In this document: positions 52,806-61,206 of the stretch, piece by piece
Layout: every line of letters starts with the position of its first letter
How positions within the stretch are numbered: the stretch's first letter is position 1
Assembly: GCF_900177415.1 (NCBI RefSeq)
Contig: NZ_FXAF01000002.1
Location: 558,001-622,000 of the forward strand
Length of the DNA: 64,000 nucleotides
Direction of reading: 5' to 3'
DNA from: Xaviernesmea oryzae
Lineage (GTDB): Bacteria > Pseudomonadota > Alphaproteobacteria > Rhizobiales > Rhizobiaceae
Made by a program: the position numbers and the translations under genes
Notes under the pieces: model-generated
The model's input: only the letters and a program-made list of their open reading frames with translations
Told to the model about the DNA's origin: nothing
Database searches by the model: none

Positions 52806-53510
52806 ATGGAAAGTCATCCCGGCAGCCTGCCGATCTATCTGCAGATCACCGAACTGCTGGTGCGGGATATCGCGGCCGGCCGGCTGGTCGACGGCGAGAA
52901 GCTGGCGCCGGAGCGCGACATGGCGGCCGAACTCGGCATTGCGGTGGGTACGTTGCGGAAGGCGCTTGCGGAGCTCCAGAGCCGCGGACTTCTGGAACGG
53001 GTGCAGGGGTCGGGGAACTATATCCGGGCGATCAGCGATCCGAAAAGCGTCTATGCCATGTTCCGCCTGGAACTCATCCAGGGCGGCGGACTGCCCACCG
53101 CCGAGATCATCGATGTCGAGCGGCTCGACAAATCGGGGGATCTGCCGAAATTCGGCTTTTCTCCGGAAGGCCATCGCATCCGGCGCATACGGCGGTTGTC
53201 GGGGAAAGTGGCGGCACTGGAGGAAATCTGGCTGGACGGTTCCTATGCGCAAGCGATCGCGCCGGAGGACCTGTCGGAATCGCTTTATCTCTATTATCGC
53301 ACGCGGCTCAATCTCTGGATCGTCCGGGCCGAGGACAGGATCGCTCTCGATACCGTGCCCGAATGGGCGCCGCCGGTCTTCGGCCACAAACCGGGCGCGC
53401 CGATCGCTCATGTCCTGCGCATGAGCCAGGCGCAGGACGGCGCGGTGGCCGAGGTTTCCCATACATGGTTCGACCATTCCGTGGCGCGCTACGTATCGCG
53501 CTTGAGGTAG
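52806..53510 (+). CDS. GntR/HutC-family transcriptional regulator (SmoD position)
   Basis: A 234-residue regulator. The winged helix has LPIYLQITELLVRDIAAGRL, KLAPERDMAAELGIAVGTLR, and the wing LERVQGSGNYI. A UTRA-type ligand domain follows from about residue 85, with RIRRLSGKVAALEEIWLDGS and ending SHTWFDHSVARYVSRLR. Domains of this kind bind sugars, sugar phosphates or amino compounds. It lies 4 bases before the GH31 gene and is divergent from smoCBA. It probably represses the cluster until sulfoquinovose or a derivative appears. Confidence 0.9.
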   Translation: MESHPGSLPIYLQITELLVRDIAAGRLVDGEKLAPERDMAAELGIAVGTLRKALAELQSRGLLERVQGSGNYIRAISDPKSVYAMFRLELIQGGGLPTAEIIDVERLDKSGDLPKFGFSPEGHRIRRIRRLSGKVAALEEIWLDGSYAQAIAPEDLSESLYLYYRTRLNLWIVRAEDRIALDTVPEWAPPVFGHKPGAPIAHVLRMSQAQDGAVAEVSHTWFDHSVARYVSRLR

Positions 53511-53514
53511 GCCG

Positions 53515-55527
53515 ATGGATTTGCGCAGCCGACACATGACATTCGAAAGCACGCCCGACGGCTTCTCCATCTCGCTGAACGGCCGGACGGTTCTCCGGCA
53601 CAGCGCCTCCTCGCCCTGCATTTTCGTGGGCGAGGGACAGGAGCGGATGGACATGTACCGCGGCAATTTCGAGGTCGAGGACTATATCGTCGAGCGCAGC
53701 CCGCTCAGGCATGCGGCCGTCGAGGGAGATACGATCAGCCTTTCGGAGGCGGAGGGAAGGGCGCCGCGCCTCGAGTTGACGATCGCGGGGTCCGCCATCC
53801 ATTTCCGCTCGTTGGACGGCCGCATCAACCGTTTCTGGATCCGCATCCATGCGAAGAACGACGAGCATGTCTGGGGCGGCGGCGAGCAGATGTCCTATTT
53901 CGACATGCGCGGGCGTCGTTTCCCGCTCTGGACCTCCGAGCCGGGCGTCGGCCGCGACAAGACGAGCGAGATCACCTTCAAATCCGACCTGAAGGACAAG
54001 GCGGGCGGCGACTACTACAACACCAACTATCCGCAGCCGACCTACATCTCCTCGGCGCGTTATGCGCTGCATGTGGAGACGACGGCCTATTGCGTCTTCG
54101 ATTTCCGCCGCCAGACCTTTCACGAGATCGAGGTCTGGGCGGTCCCGGAGCGGATCGAGCTCCATTCCGCGCCGACCTTCGTCGAACTCGTCGAAACCCT
54201 GTCATCGCGTTTCGGACGGCAGCCGGAACTGCCGGATTGGGTCTATAACGGCGCGATCGTCGGTCTGAAGGACGGCATGAATTCCTTCGACCGGCTGGAC
54301 AGGATGCGGCAGGCGGGCGTGCAGGTCTCCGGCCTCTGGTGCGAGGATTGGGTCGGCATCCGGCAGACCTCGTTCGGCTCTCGCCTCTTCTGGGACTGGC
54401 AGGCGAACGAGGAGCGGTATCCGGGCCTGAAGGAGCGCATCGCCGAATTGAACGGCGAGGGCATCCGCTTCCTCGGCTATGTGAATCCCTATCTCTGCGT
54501 CGATGGAGCACTGTTTCCGGAGGCGGAAGCGGCGGGTTATTTCGCCAGGGATCAGCTCGGCCGTACGGCGATCGTCGATTTCGGCGAGTTCGACTGCGGT
54601 GTCGTCGATTTCACCAATCCGGAGGCCGCCGAATGGTTCGCCGAGGAGGTGATAGGCCGCCGCATGCTGGATTTCGGCCTGTCTGGGTGGATGGCGGATT
54701 TCGGCGAGTATCTCCCGATCGACGTCGAGCTTGCGAACGGCATCGACGCCAAGCTGATGCATAATGCCTGGCCGGTGCTCTGGGCCGAGGTTAATGCAAA
54801 GGCGATCGCAAGCCGCGGCAAGACCGGGGAGGCCTTGTTCTTCATGCGGGCCGGCTTCACCGGGGTGCAGAAACATTGTCCGCTCTTATGGGGCGGCGAC
54901 CAGTCGGTGGATTTCTCCCGCCATGACGGTCTCGTCACCGTCATATGCGCCGCGCTGTCGTCGGGCCTCCTGGGCAACGCCTATCACCATTCCGATATCG
55001 GCGGCTACACGAGCCTGTTCGGCAATGTGCGCACGCCCGAGCTTCTGATGCGCTGGGCCGAGATGGCCGCGTTCACGCCGGTGATGCGCAGCCACGAGGG
55101 CAACCGGCCGCGCGACAATGTCCAGATCGACCAGGACCCGGAAGTGCTCGCCCATTTCGCAAGGATGACGCGGATCTACGTGCATCTGGCGCCCTATCTC
55201 AAAACCTTGTCGAAGGAGGCCGCCACGCGCGGCCTGCCGGTGCAGCGGCCGCTCTTCCTGCATTACGAGCATGACCTGAAAACCTACGCGATCCAGGACA
55301 GCTATCTCTACGGCCCGGACCTGCTGGTGGCGCCGGTCTGGCACGCGGCCCAAGTCGAGCGCGCCGTCTATCTGCCGGAAGGAGCGGATTGGGTGCATGT
55401 CTGGAGCGGAGAGGAGTTTTCAGGCGGTCAGGAGGCGACGGTCGCCTCACCGATCGGCTGTCCGCCGGTGTTTTATCGGAAGGGTGCGGCTTTTGCGGAG
55501 ATGTTTGAAGGGCTGAGGGGGATGTGA
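53515..55527 (+). CDS. sulfoquinovosidase, glycoside hydrolase family 31
   Basis: A 670-residue GH31 enzyme close to E. coli YihQ and Agrobacterium SmoI. The nucleophile is Asp395 in GWMADFGEY, and the acid/base is Asp462 in LWGGDQSVD. Three residues that bind the sulfonate in YihQ (Arg301, Trp304, Tyr508) have counterparts at Arg290 and Trp293 (SRLFWDW) and Tyr498 (DIGGYTSLF). EDWVGIRQTSFGSR and SHEGNRP also match that group. It would release sulfoquinovose from sulfoquinovosyl glycerol derived from plant sulfolipid. No signal peptide is seen, so it acts in the cytoplasm. Confidence 0.94.
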   Translation: MDLRSRHMTFESTPDGFSISLNGRTVLRHSASSPCIFVGEGQERMDMYRGNFEVEDYIVERSPLRHAAVEGDTISLSEAEGRAPRLELTIAGSAIHFRSLDGRINRFWIRIHAKNDEHVWGGGEQMSYFDMRGRRFPLWTSEPGVGRDKTSEITFKSDLKDKAGGDYYNTNYPQPTYISSARYALHVETTAYCVFDFRRQTFHEIEVWAVPERIELHSAPTFVELVETLSSRFGRQPELPDWVYNGAIVGLKDGMNSFDRLDRMRQAGVQVSGLWCEDWVGIRQTSFGSRLFWDWQANEERYPGLKERIAELNGEGIRFLGYVNPYLCVDGALFPEAEAAGYFARDQLGRTAIVDFGEFDCGVVDFTNPEAAEWFAEEVIGRRMLDFGLSGWMADFGEYLPIDVELANGIDAKLMHNAWPVLWAEVNAKAIASRGKTGEALFFMRAGFTGVQKHCPLLWGGDQSVDFSRHDGLVTVICAALSSGLLGNAYHHSDIGGYTSLFGNVRTPELLMRWAEMAAFTPVMRSHEGNRPRDNVQIDQDPEVLAHFARMTRIYVHLAPYLKTLSKEAATRGLPVQRPLFLHYEHDLKTYAIQDSYLYGPDLLVAPVWHAAQVERAVYLPEGADWVHVWSGEEFSGGQEATVASPIGCPPVFYRKGAAFAEMFEGLRGM

Positions 55528-55546
55528 GGCGGTGCGGCACCGGCAT

Positions 55547-55620
55547 CTCTCCCCTTGTGGGAGAGAAAGCGATTTCGACATCTTAGCTTCAGCTAAGTGT
55601 TAGAAATCGCAAGTGAGGGG
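55547..55620. repeat. palindromic intergenic element, copy 2
   Basis: It has the same layout as the element at 48784-48860: CTCTCCC/GGGAGAG (55547-55565), then a long hairpin at 55569-55610 with outer arms GCGATTTC/GAAATCGC and inner arms CTTAGCT/AGCTAAG (55582-55597), then AGTGAGGGG. Stem bases differ from copy 1, yet all pairs are kept. It lies between the convergent sulfoquinovosidase and FtsK genes. Confidence 0.8.
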
Positions 55621-55632
55621 GCAACGCCGGCC

Positions 55633-58119
55633 TCACTCCTCGAAACCATCCGGCACCGCCGCACCCGAACGTCCGCCCGAGATGATCTCGCGCTTGCCGA
55701 CGTGGTTGGCGGGGCCGACAAGCCCTTCCTGTTCCATGCGCTCGACCAGCGAAGCGGCACGATTGTAGCCGATCGAGAGCCGCCGCTGGATATAGGAGGT
55801 CGAGCATTTGCGGTCCTTCATGACCACCTTGACGGCCTTTTCGTAGAGCTCGTCGCTGTCGTCGCCACCCATGGCGCTCTTGTCGAAGACGGCTTCCTGC
55901 GAGGCCTCTTCGCTTTCCGCCTCTTCCTCGTCCTCGGTGACCGTGCCGAGATAGTCCGGCCTGCCTTGCGTCTTGAGGTGACGGACGACCGATTCCACCT
56001 CCGCATCGGAGACGAACGGACCGTGGACGCGGGAAATCCGCCCGCCGCCGGCCATGTGCAGCATGTCGCCCTGGCCGAGCAGATGTTCGGCGCCCTGCTC
56101 CCCGAGGATCGTGCGGCTGTCGATCTTCGACGTCACCTGGAAGGAGATGCGGGTCGGGAAGTTCGCCTTGATCGTGCCGGTGATGACGTCGACGGACGGG
56201 CGCTGCGTCGCCATGATCAGGTGGATGCCGGCGGCGCGCGCCATCTGCGCCAGGCGCTGGATCGCCCCCTCGATATCCTTGCCGGCGACCATCATCAGGT
56301 CGGCCATTTCGTCGACGATGACGACTATGTAGGGCATCGGCGACAGGTCGAGTTCCTGTTCCTCGTAAACGATCTCGCCGGTCGTCCGGTCGAAGCCGGT
56401 CTGGACGCTGACGGTGATGACCTCGCCCTTTTCCCTCGCCTGCGCTGCACGCTGGTTGTAGCCGTCGATATTGCGGACGCCGAGGCGGGACATCTTGCGA
56501 TAGCGGTCCTCCATCTCGCGGACCGCCCATTTCAGCGCCAGGACGGCCTTCTTGGGATCGGTGACGACGGGCGTCAGCAGATGCGGGATACCGTCATAGA
56601 CGGAAAGCTCCAGCATCTTCGGATCGATCATGATCAGCCGGCATTCTTCCGGACGCAGCCGGTAGAGGAGCGACAGGATCATCGTGTTGATCGCCACCGA
56701 CTTGCCCGAACCGGTCGTACCGGCCACGAGCAGATGCGGCATCTTCGCGAGCTCGGCGATGACAGGTTCGCCGCCGATCGTCTTGCCGAGGCAGAGCGCG
56801 AGGCGATGCTTGGTCTCCCAATAGTCCTCGCATTCGATGAGTTCGCGGAAATAGACCGTCTCGCGGGTGGCGTTCGGCAGTTCGATGCCGATGACGTTGC
56901 GGCCGGGCACGACGGCGACGCGGGCCGACAGCGCCGACATCGACCGGGCGATGTCGTCCGAAAGGCCGATGACGCGCGATGATTTGACGCCCGGCGCCGG
57001 CTCGAATTCGTAGAGTGTGACCACCGGCCCCGGGCGGACATCGATGATCTCACCGCGCACGCCGAAATCTTCGAGGATGCTTTCCAGCAGCCCGGCGCTC
57101 TGCTGCAGGGCGTCCGGCTGCATGGCCTGGCCGCGCTCGCCGCGCGGCTCCTGCAGAAGCGAAATGGGTGGGAATTCGTACTCGGCTATCGCCGGCCGAA
57201 CGGTGCGCGGACGGACCGGCTCGGTTTGCGGAGCCGGCGCGGGAGCTGCCGTGAAAACGGGGGTCGGCTGCGGCGGCTCCGAGACCACGGGAGCCTCGGT
57301 TTTTAACACCGGCGCCGGAACGGCCTGAACAGGCGCCACCGGTTCAGGGACCTTGACCGGTTCCGGCCTCGGGGATGGCGCGACCACGAGCGTCCGGGCG
57401 GCCGCCTGGCGCGGCACTTCGCGATAAAGGGCCGTCACCGGCTGGTTGGCCCTTGCCAAAACCGGCGCTCTTACCGGCTGCGGTGCCGGAACACGCTCGA
57501 CAACGGCCGGTTCTTCCAGTTCGAACGGCATGGCGTCCCAGAAGGCGAAATCGGAGATCGCGATATCCTGACGCGGAACTGCGATCGCGGGCATCGCCTG
57601 CGGAGCTTCCGGCTGCGGCGCCTCGATGGACACGGCTGCCGGATTATCAGGCGGGGGTGCAGCGACAACCGGCTGCCGCATCGTGGCGGCGAGCTGTTGC
57701 AGGCCGGCGATCTGGTCGAGCGGCACGGCCGGCGCTTCAGGTGCGGCGTCCGAATCACCTGCAGCGGCCGGATACGGCTCCGCCGGAACAACGTCGACGG
57801 GCTCGGCAGCCGGCTCGGCCGCCTTGTGTTCGGCAGCACCATCCGACACCTGCGCCGGAACCGCCTCTGCCTCCGCCTGCCTGCGAGTGAGAACGTTTTC
57901 CGGCGTGCGGGTGAACCGCACGTTCGGGGCCAGCCGGAACGCCGCCTGCCAGGGCGCCTGCTCTATGACGGGCTGATTGAAGTCGGCCAGGCTCTGCTGG
58001 CGAACATTCTGCCGCACCACCTCGACTGCATCGTCTTCGGTGCTGGCTTGGTCGGAACTCTGGGGAAAATTATTGCGTGTGAATTGCATGAGAACCGGAC
58101 GAGAAACGAGAGGGCACAT
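55633..58119 (-). CDS. ftsK: FtsK/SpoIIIE-family DNA translocase lacking membrane segments
   Basis: An 828-residue hexameric DNA motor. Residues 1-330 are a Pro/Ala/Val/Glu-rich linker with no hydrophobic helix. The motor follows: alpha domain ([20 protein letters not shown]), RecA-like domain with Walker [14 protein letters not shown] and Walker [16 protein letters not shown], and [20 protein letters not shown]. The C-terminal winged gamma domain that reads KOPS DNA has [20 protein letters not shown]. It lacks the usual four N-terminal helices, so it may be a soluble paralogue of the division FtsK. The start is uncertain. ATG 58119 has a weak site, and ATG 58089 is possible. Confidence 0.88.
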   Translation of the reverse strand: MCPLVSRPVLMQFTRNNFPQSSDQASTEDDAVEVVRQNVRQQSLADFNQPVIEQAPWQAAFRLAPNVRFTRTPENVLTRRQAEAEAVPAQVSDGAAEHKAAEPAAEPVDVVPAEPYPAAAGDSDAAPEAPAVPLDQIAGLQQLAATMRQPVVAAPPPDNPAAVSIEAPQPEAPQAMPAIAVPRQDIAISDFAFWDAMPFELEEPAVVERVPAPQPVRAPVLARANQPVTALYREVPRQAAARTLVVAPSPRPEPVKVPEPVAPVQAVPAPVLKTEAPVVSEPPQPTPVFTAAPAPAPQTEPVRPRTVRPAIAEYEFPPISLLQEPRGERGQAMQPDALQQSAGLLESILEDFGVRGEIIDVRPGPVVTLYEFEPAPGVKSSRVIGLSDDIARSMSALSARVAVVPGRNVIGIELPNATRETVYFRELIECEDYWETKHRLALCLGKTIGGEPVIAELAKMPHLLVAGTTGSGKSVAINTMILSLLYRLRPEECRLIMIDPKMLELSVYDGIPHLLTPVVTDPKKAVLALKWAVREMEDRYRKMSRLGVRNIDGYNQRAAQAREKGEVITVSVQTGFDRTTGEIVYEEQELDLSPMPYIVVIVDEMADLMMVAGKDIEGAIQRLAQMARAAGIHLIMATQRPSVDVITGTIKANFPTRISFQVTSKIDSRTILGEQGAEHLLGQGDMLHMAGGGRISRVHGPFVSDAEVESVVRHLKTQGRPDYLGTVTEDEEEAESEEASQEAVFDKSAMGGDDSDELYEKAVKVVMKDRKCSTSYIQRRLSIGYNRAASLVERMEQEGLVGPANHVGKREIISGGRSGAAVPDGFEE

Positions 58120-58197
58120 CTATCCATGAAGTAAAAAATAAAGGTTAACTGGTTCTTTCCGTCCGGCTCCCGGCGGAACAAATCCTCAGGCCCGATC

Positions 58198-58827
58198 ATG
58201 ACGCTTGCCAAGATTGCTGCACTGCGGCAACACTATGGGATGCCGGCACCCGATCTCACCATTCTGGTTATCGACGAAAACGCCATCCGCGCCTCCATCA
58301 TCGAGGAAGGGCTGCGGGAGGCCGGGCATGGCAATGTCACGGTGATCCACGAGGTGCAGGGCGTCGCCCGCATCATCGATACGCTGAAGCCGGATGTCAT
58401 CGTCATCGATATCGAGAACCCGAACCGCGACATGATGGAGCACCTGTTCCAGCTCACGCGGACGGTGAGCCGGCCGATCGCCATGTTCGTGGACCGTTCC
58501 GACACGGCCTCCATCGAAGCCGCGGTGGAGGCGGGCGTTTCGGCCTATGTGGTCGACGGTTTGAAGAAGGAACGCGTCAAGCCGATCCTCGACATGGCGG
58601 TGAGCCGCTTCAACGCCTTCAGCCGGCTGCAGCGGGAGCTTGCCGACGCGAAATCGGCGCTGGAGGAACGCAAGGTCATCGAGCGCGCCAAGGGCATTCT
58701 CATGAAGATGCGCGGCCTCTCGGAGGAGGATGCCTTCGCGCTGCTCCGCCAGACCGCCATGAACGAGAAGAAGAAGATATCCGAGATCGCCCAGAGCGTG
58801 GTGACGGCAGCCGGGCTGCTGATGTGA
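58198..58827 (+). CDS. nasT: nitrate-responsive antiterminator NasT (ANTAR protein)
   Basis: A 209-residue RNA-binding response regulator. A receiver-like domain begins with LTILVIDENAIRASIIEEGL and has the acidic site in DVIVIDIENP. A coiled linker leads to a C-terminal ANTAR domain with ERAKGILMKMRGLSEEDAFA and LLRQTAMNEKKKISEIAQSV. NasT binds paired hexaloop hairpins in leader RNAs of nitrate genes and prevents termination. NasS holds it inactive when nitrate is absent. It is followed 43 bases later by nasS. The first ATG is used. An internal ATG at 58240 is a possible alternative. Confidence 0.93.
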   Translation: MTLAKIAALRQHYGMPAPDLTILVIDENAIRASIIEEGLREAGHGNVTVIHEVQGVARIIDTLKPDVIVIDIENPNRDMMEHLFQLTRTVSRPIAMFVDRSDTASIEAAVEAGVSAYVVDGLKKERVKPILDMAVSRFNAFSRLQRELADAKSALEERKVIERAKGILMKMRGLSEEDAFALLRQTAMNEKKKISEIAQSVVTAAGLLM

Positions 58828-58870
58828 TGCATTCGACCAAGGAAATATCCGGGAGAAAGCCGGAGTGAAC

Positions 58871-60142
58871 ATGATGAGCAAGATCGACCAATCGGGAGAA
58901 AATCTCGCCGCACCCGGGCGCTCGAAGGGCGAAGGCCCGAAGGTGCTGCGCGCCGGCTTCATTCCGCTGGTCGACGCCTCCGTGCTGATCGCCGCCGCCG
59001 AGTTCGGCTTTGCCCGAAAGGAAGGCCTGACGCTCGATCTGGTGAAGGACGTCTCCTGGGCCAATGTGCGGGACCGGCTCGCCTTCCGGCAATTCGACAT
59101 CGCCCACATGCTGTCGCCCATGCCGGTCGCATCGATGCTCGGCCTCGGCTCCAACCCCTCGCCCACCATCACGCCCTTCTCGCTCGGCCGCGGCGGCAAT
59201 GCCATCACCCTTTCGATCCGGCTCTTCGAGCGCATGCGCGAGGCCGGCGGGATTTCGGAGGCCGCAAGCGCGCTGGAGAACGCACAGGCGCTCGCAAAGG
59301 TGCTGCAGGCCATGAAGGAGCGCGGCGAGCCGCTGCCGACGCTCGGCATGACCTATCCCTTCTCGTCGCACAACTACGAATTCCGCTATTGGCTCGCCGC
59401 CGGCGGCATCGATCCGGACCGCGACGTGAAGCTCGTCGTCGTGCCGCCGCCGCTGACCTCGGATGCGCTGGCGGCCGGCGCGATCGACGGCTTCTGCGTC
59501 GGCGCGCCGTGGAACATGGTCGCCTCCGAACGAGGCGCCGGCCGCATCGTCGCTGCCAAGCAGGACATCTGGCCATCGGCGCCGGAAAAGGTGATCGGCA
59601 TGCGTCCGGAATGGGCCGGGACGCATCCCGAAATCGTCTCCCGGCTCATCGTCGCGCTCGATGCCGCCGCCCGCTGGTGCGACGAGGCGAAAAACCATGA
59701 TGCGCTGGCCGAGGCGTTGGCCGATCCGCGCTTCATCGCGGCTCCGGTGAAGATCATCCGCCACGTACTGGCCGGCGAATTCAGCCTCGACGCCAAGGGC
59801 AACCGCCGCGTCATCGACGACTATTTCACCTTCCACCGCGGTTTTGCGAATTATCCGCGCCCGAGCCAGGCCCTGTGGATCTACAGCCAGATGATCCGTT
59901 GGGGCCAGACCGGGTTCAGCGAGGCGGGTGCGCGCGCCGCAGCGGGCGCCTATCGCCCCGATCTCTACCGGACCGCCCTGGGGAACGGACCGACGGAACC
60001 CGATATCGGCATCGAGGGTGATCGCGATGGCGACCGCTTCATGGACGGCCATGTTTTCGACCCGCGGAAATTGCCGGATTATGTCGCGGGCTTCAGCGTC
60101 GCCCGGCGGGACCCGGCAGGCCTGGACACCAACGAGACGTGA
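58871..60142 (+). CDS. nasS: cytosolic nitrate/nitrite sensor NasS (NrtA/CmpA-like, no signal peptide)
   Basis: A 423-residue NrtA/CmpA-family protein. Recognisable parts are VLRAGFIPLVDASVLIAAAE, FDIAHMLSPMPVASMLGLGS, YPFSSHNYEFRYWLAAGGID and DGFCVGAPWNMVASERGAGR. The N-terminus (MNMMSKIDQSGENLAAPGRS) is hydrophilic and lacks a signal peptide. This separates NasS sensors from periplasmic NrtA. NasS binds nitrate or nitrite and then releases NasT. Its place directly after nasT supports the role. Confidence 0.92.
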   Translation: MMSKIDQSGENLAAPGRSKGEGPKVLRAGFIPLVDASVLIAAAEFGFARKEGLTLDLVKDVSWANVRDRLAFRQFDIAHMLSPMPVASMLGLGSNPSPTITPFSLGRGGNAITLSIRLFERMREAGGISEAASALENAQALAKVLQAMKERGEPLPTLGMTYPFSSHNYEFRYWLAAGGIDPDRDVKLVVVPPPLTSDALAAGAIDGFCVGAPWNMVASERGAGRIVAAKQDIWPSAPEKVIGMRPEWAGTHPEIVSRLIVALDAAARWCDEAKNHDALAEALADPRFIAAPVKIIRHVLAGEFSLDAKGNRRVIDDYFTFHRGFANYPRPSQALWIYSQMIRWGQTGFSEAGARAAAGAYRPDLYRTALGNGPTEPDIGIEGDRDGDRFMDGHVFDPRKLPDYVAGFSVARRDPAGLDTNET

Positions 60143-60409
60143 AGACGGACGCCGCCTCCCGGGGTTGACATCGGATATCCCGCCGAGGATCATGAGACAT
60201 GACCACGTTTTCGGGCCTGCACATCCTCTTTCGTAATAGGGCGTGTCCTATCGCAGGATACTGACCCCGCCCCGGTTGCCGTCGCGCCCCGGGTCATGGG
60301 GTAGCTTAGCCACGGGCCAATCGTCCATTCCGCGACAATCAAATCGAAAAAACGAATGCAGACGCCAGGAACGGAAGCATTGCTCCGTCCGGCGCCAGAG
60401 GTAACTATT
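60143..60409. other. intergenic gap between nasS and rnk
   Basis: This 267-base gap shows no gene. A TTGACA box occurs at about 60164, and an ATAGG-GCGTGT-CCTAT inverted repeat near 60236-60251. These may belong to the rnk promoter or the nasS terminator, but no convincing full promoter or T-tailed hairpin was found. Confidence 0.4.
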
Positions 60410-60811
60410 ATGGAAAATCTTCAATCCGACGCATCGAAGCCGCTCATCATCGTCGCAGAAACCGACTACACGCGCCTGACGGGCCTTGCGCAAGGCGCTC
60501 TCGAGCGTTTTCCGGAGGTCGCTGACGAATTGCTCGTGGAACTGGAGCGGGCATGCGTCATGCTGGACGACCAGCTTGCGTCGAACATCATCCGCATGGG
60601 CTCCACGGCAACCTATAAGACGGAAACCGGCGAGGAACGCACGGTGACGCTCGTCTATCCAGGCGAGGCGGACATCGCGGCCGGAAGGATATCGATCCTC
60701 ACCCCGATCGGCGTTGCCCTTCTCGGCCTTGGCCCCGGCCAATCGATAAGCTGGCAGGCCCGCGACGGAAGCCATCACAGACTTACGATCAAGGACGTGA
60801 AGGCAACTTAA
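60410..60811 (+). CDS. rnk: Rnk/GreA-type regulator of nucleoside diphosphate kinase
   Basis: A 133-residue protein. The N-terminal part (LIIVAETDYTRLTGLAQGAL) is the Rnk-type short coiled coil. The C-terminal domain is the GreA/GreB C-terminal fold, with IIRMGSTATYKTETGEERTV, YPGEADIAAGRISILTPIGV and ALLGLGPGQSISW. Such proteins bind RNA polymerase near the secondary channel. AGAGG lies 9 bases before the ATG at 60410. It sits between nasS and nrtA, but a nitrate-related role is not implied by the family. Confidence 0.9.
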   Translation: MENLQSDASKPLIIVAETDYTRLTGLAQGALERFPEVADELLVELERACVMLDDQLASNIIRMGSTATYKTETGEERTVTLVYPGEADIAAGRISILTPIGVALLGLGPGQSISWQARDGSHHRLTIKDVKAT

Positions 60812-61015
60812 CGCGCATCATCCCGGTGCCATCCCGTTCGGCATGGCACCATTATCCTTCTGCTGCGATGCACAGAGAATGCCTAGATTGCCTGCATTCC
60901 GATCCGCGCTTCCGCCTAAAATCTGGGCGAGACCCCCTGTGCACAATTATTAATCAACTCCGCAAAAATAAGTATTTCGCTTTCGTTACAATAGGTTAGG
61001 ACGAAAGCATCAATC

Positions 61016-61030
61016 TGGCACGCCGCTTGC
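61016..61030 (+). promoter_or_regulatory. sigma-54 promoter upstream of nrtA
   Basis: TGGCACGCCGCTTGC matches the -24/-12 consensus (TGGCACG-N4-TTGC). The GG (61017-61018) and GC (61029-61030) are separated by exactly 10 bases. Transcription should start near 61042. Nitrate uptake genes are commonly under NtrC and sigma-54 control, so nitrogen limitation would drive initiation. Confidence 0.85.
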
Positions 61031-61040
61031 GTAATAAAAC

Positions 61041-61172
61041 TTGCACCGGTCAACGGCGACCGGCGCAGATAGGCGCGCCATAAGCGCTTGCAGAAGACAC
61101 CGACGTCGCAAGGTTTTTGCTGTCCGGGACACCTCCCCTCCCGCGGACGCAATCACCGAGCGGCGTTTTTTT
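61041..61172 (+). promoter_or_regulatory. NasT-responsive antitermination leader of nrtA (two hexaloop hairpins and a terminator)
   Basis: Hairpin P1 (61041-61068) has the stem CCGGTC/GACCGG extended by further pairs, with the hexaloop AACGGC (61052-61057). Hairpin P2 (61087-61112) has the stem CTTGC...GAC/GTC-GCAAG with a four-base bulge and the hexaloop ACCGAC (61099-61104). Both loops have A at position 1 and G at position 4, as in ANTAR target RNAs. A terminator-like stem (CCGCGG.../CC..GCGG, 61141-61163) followed by seven T (61166-61172) lies before the nrtA ATG. P2 is itself followed by five T. Confidence 0.75.
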
Positions 61173-61206
61173 GTCCCCAAATTCCGCCAGCAGAGGGAAC
61201 CTGCGC

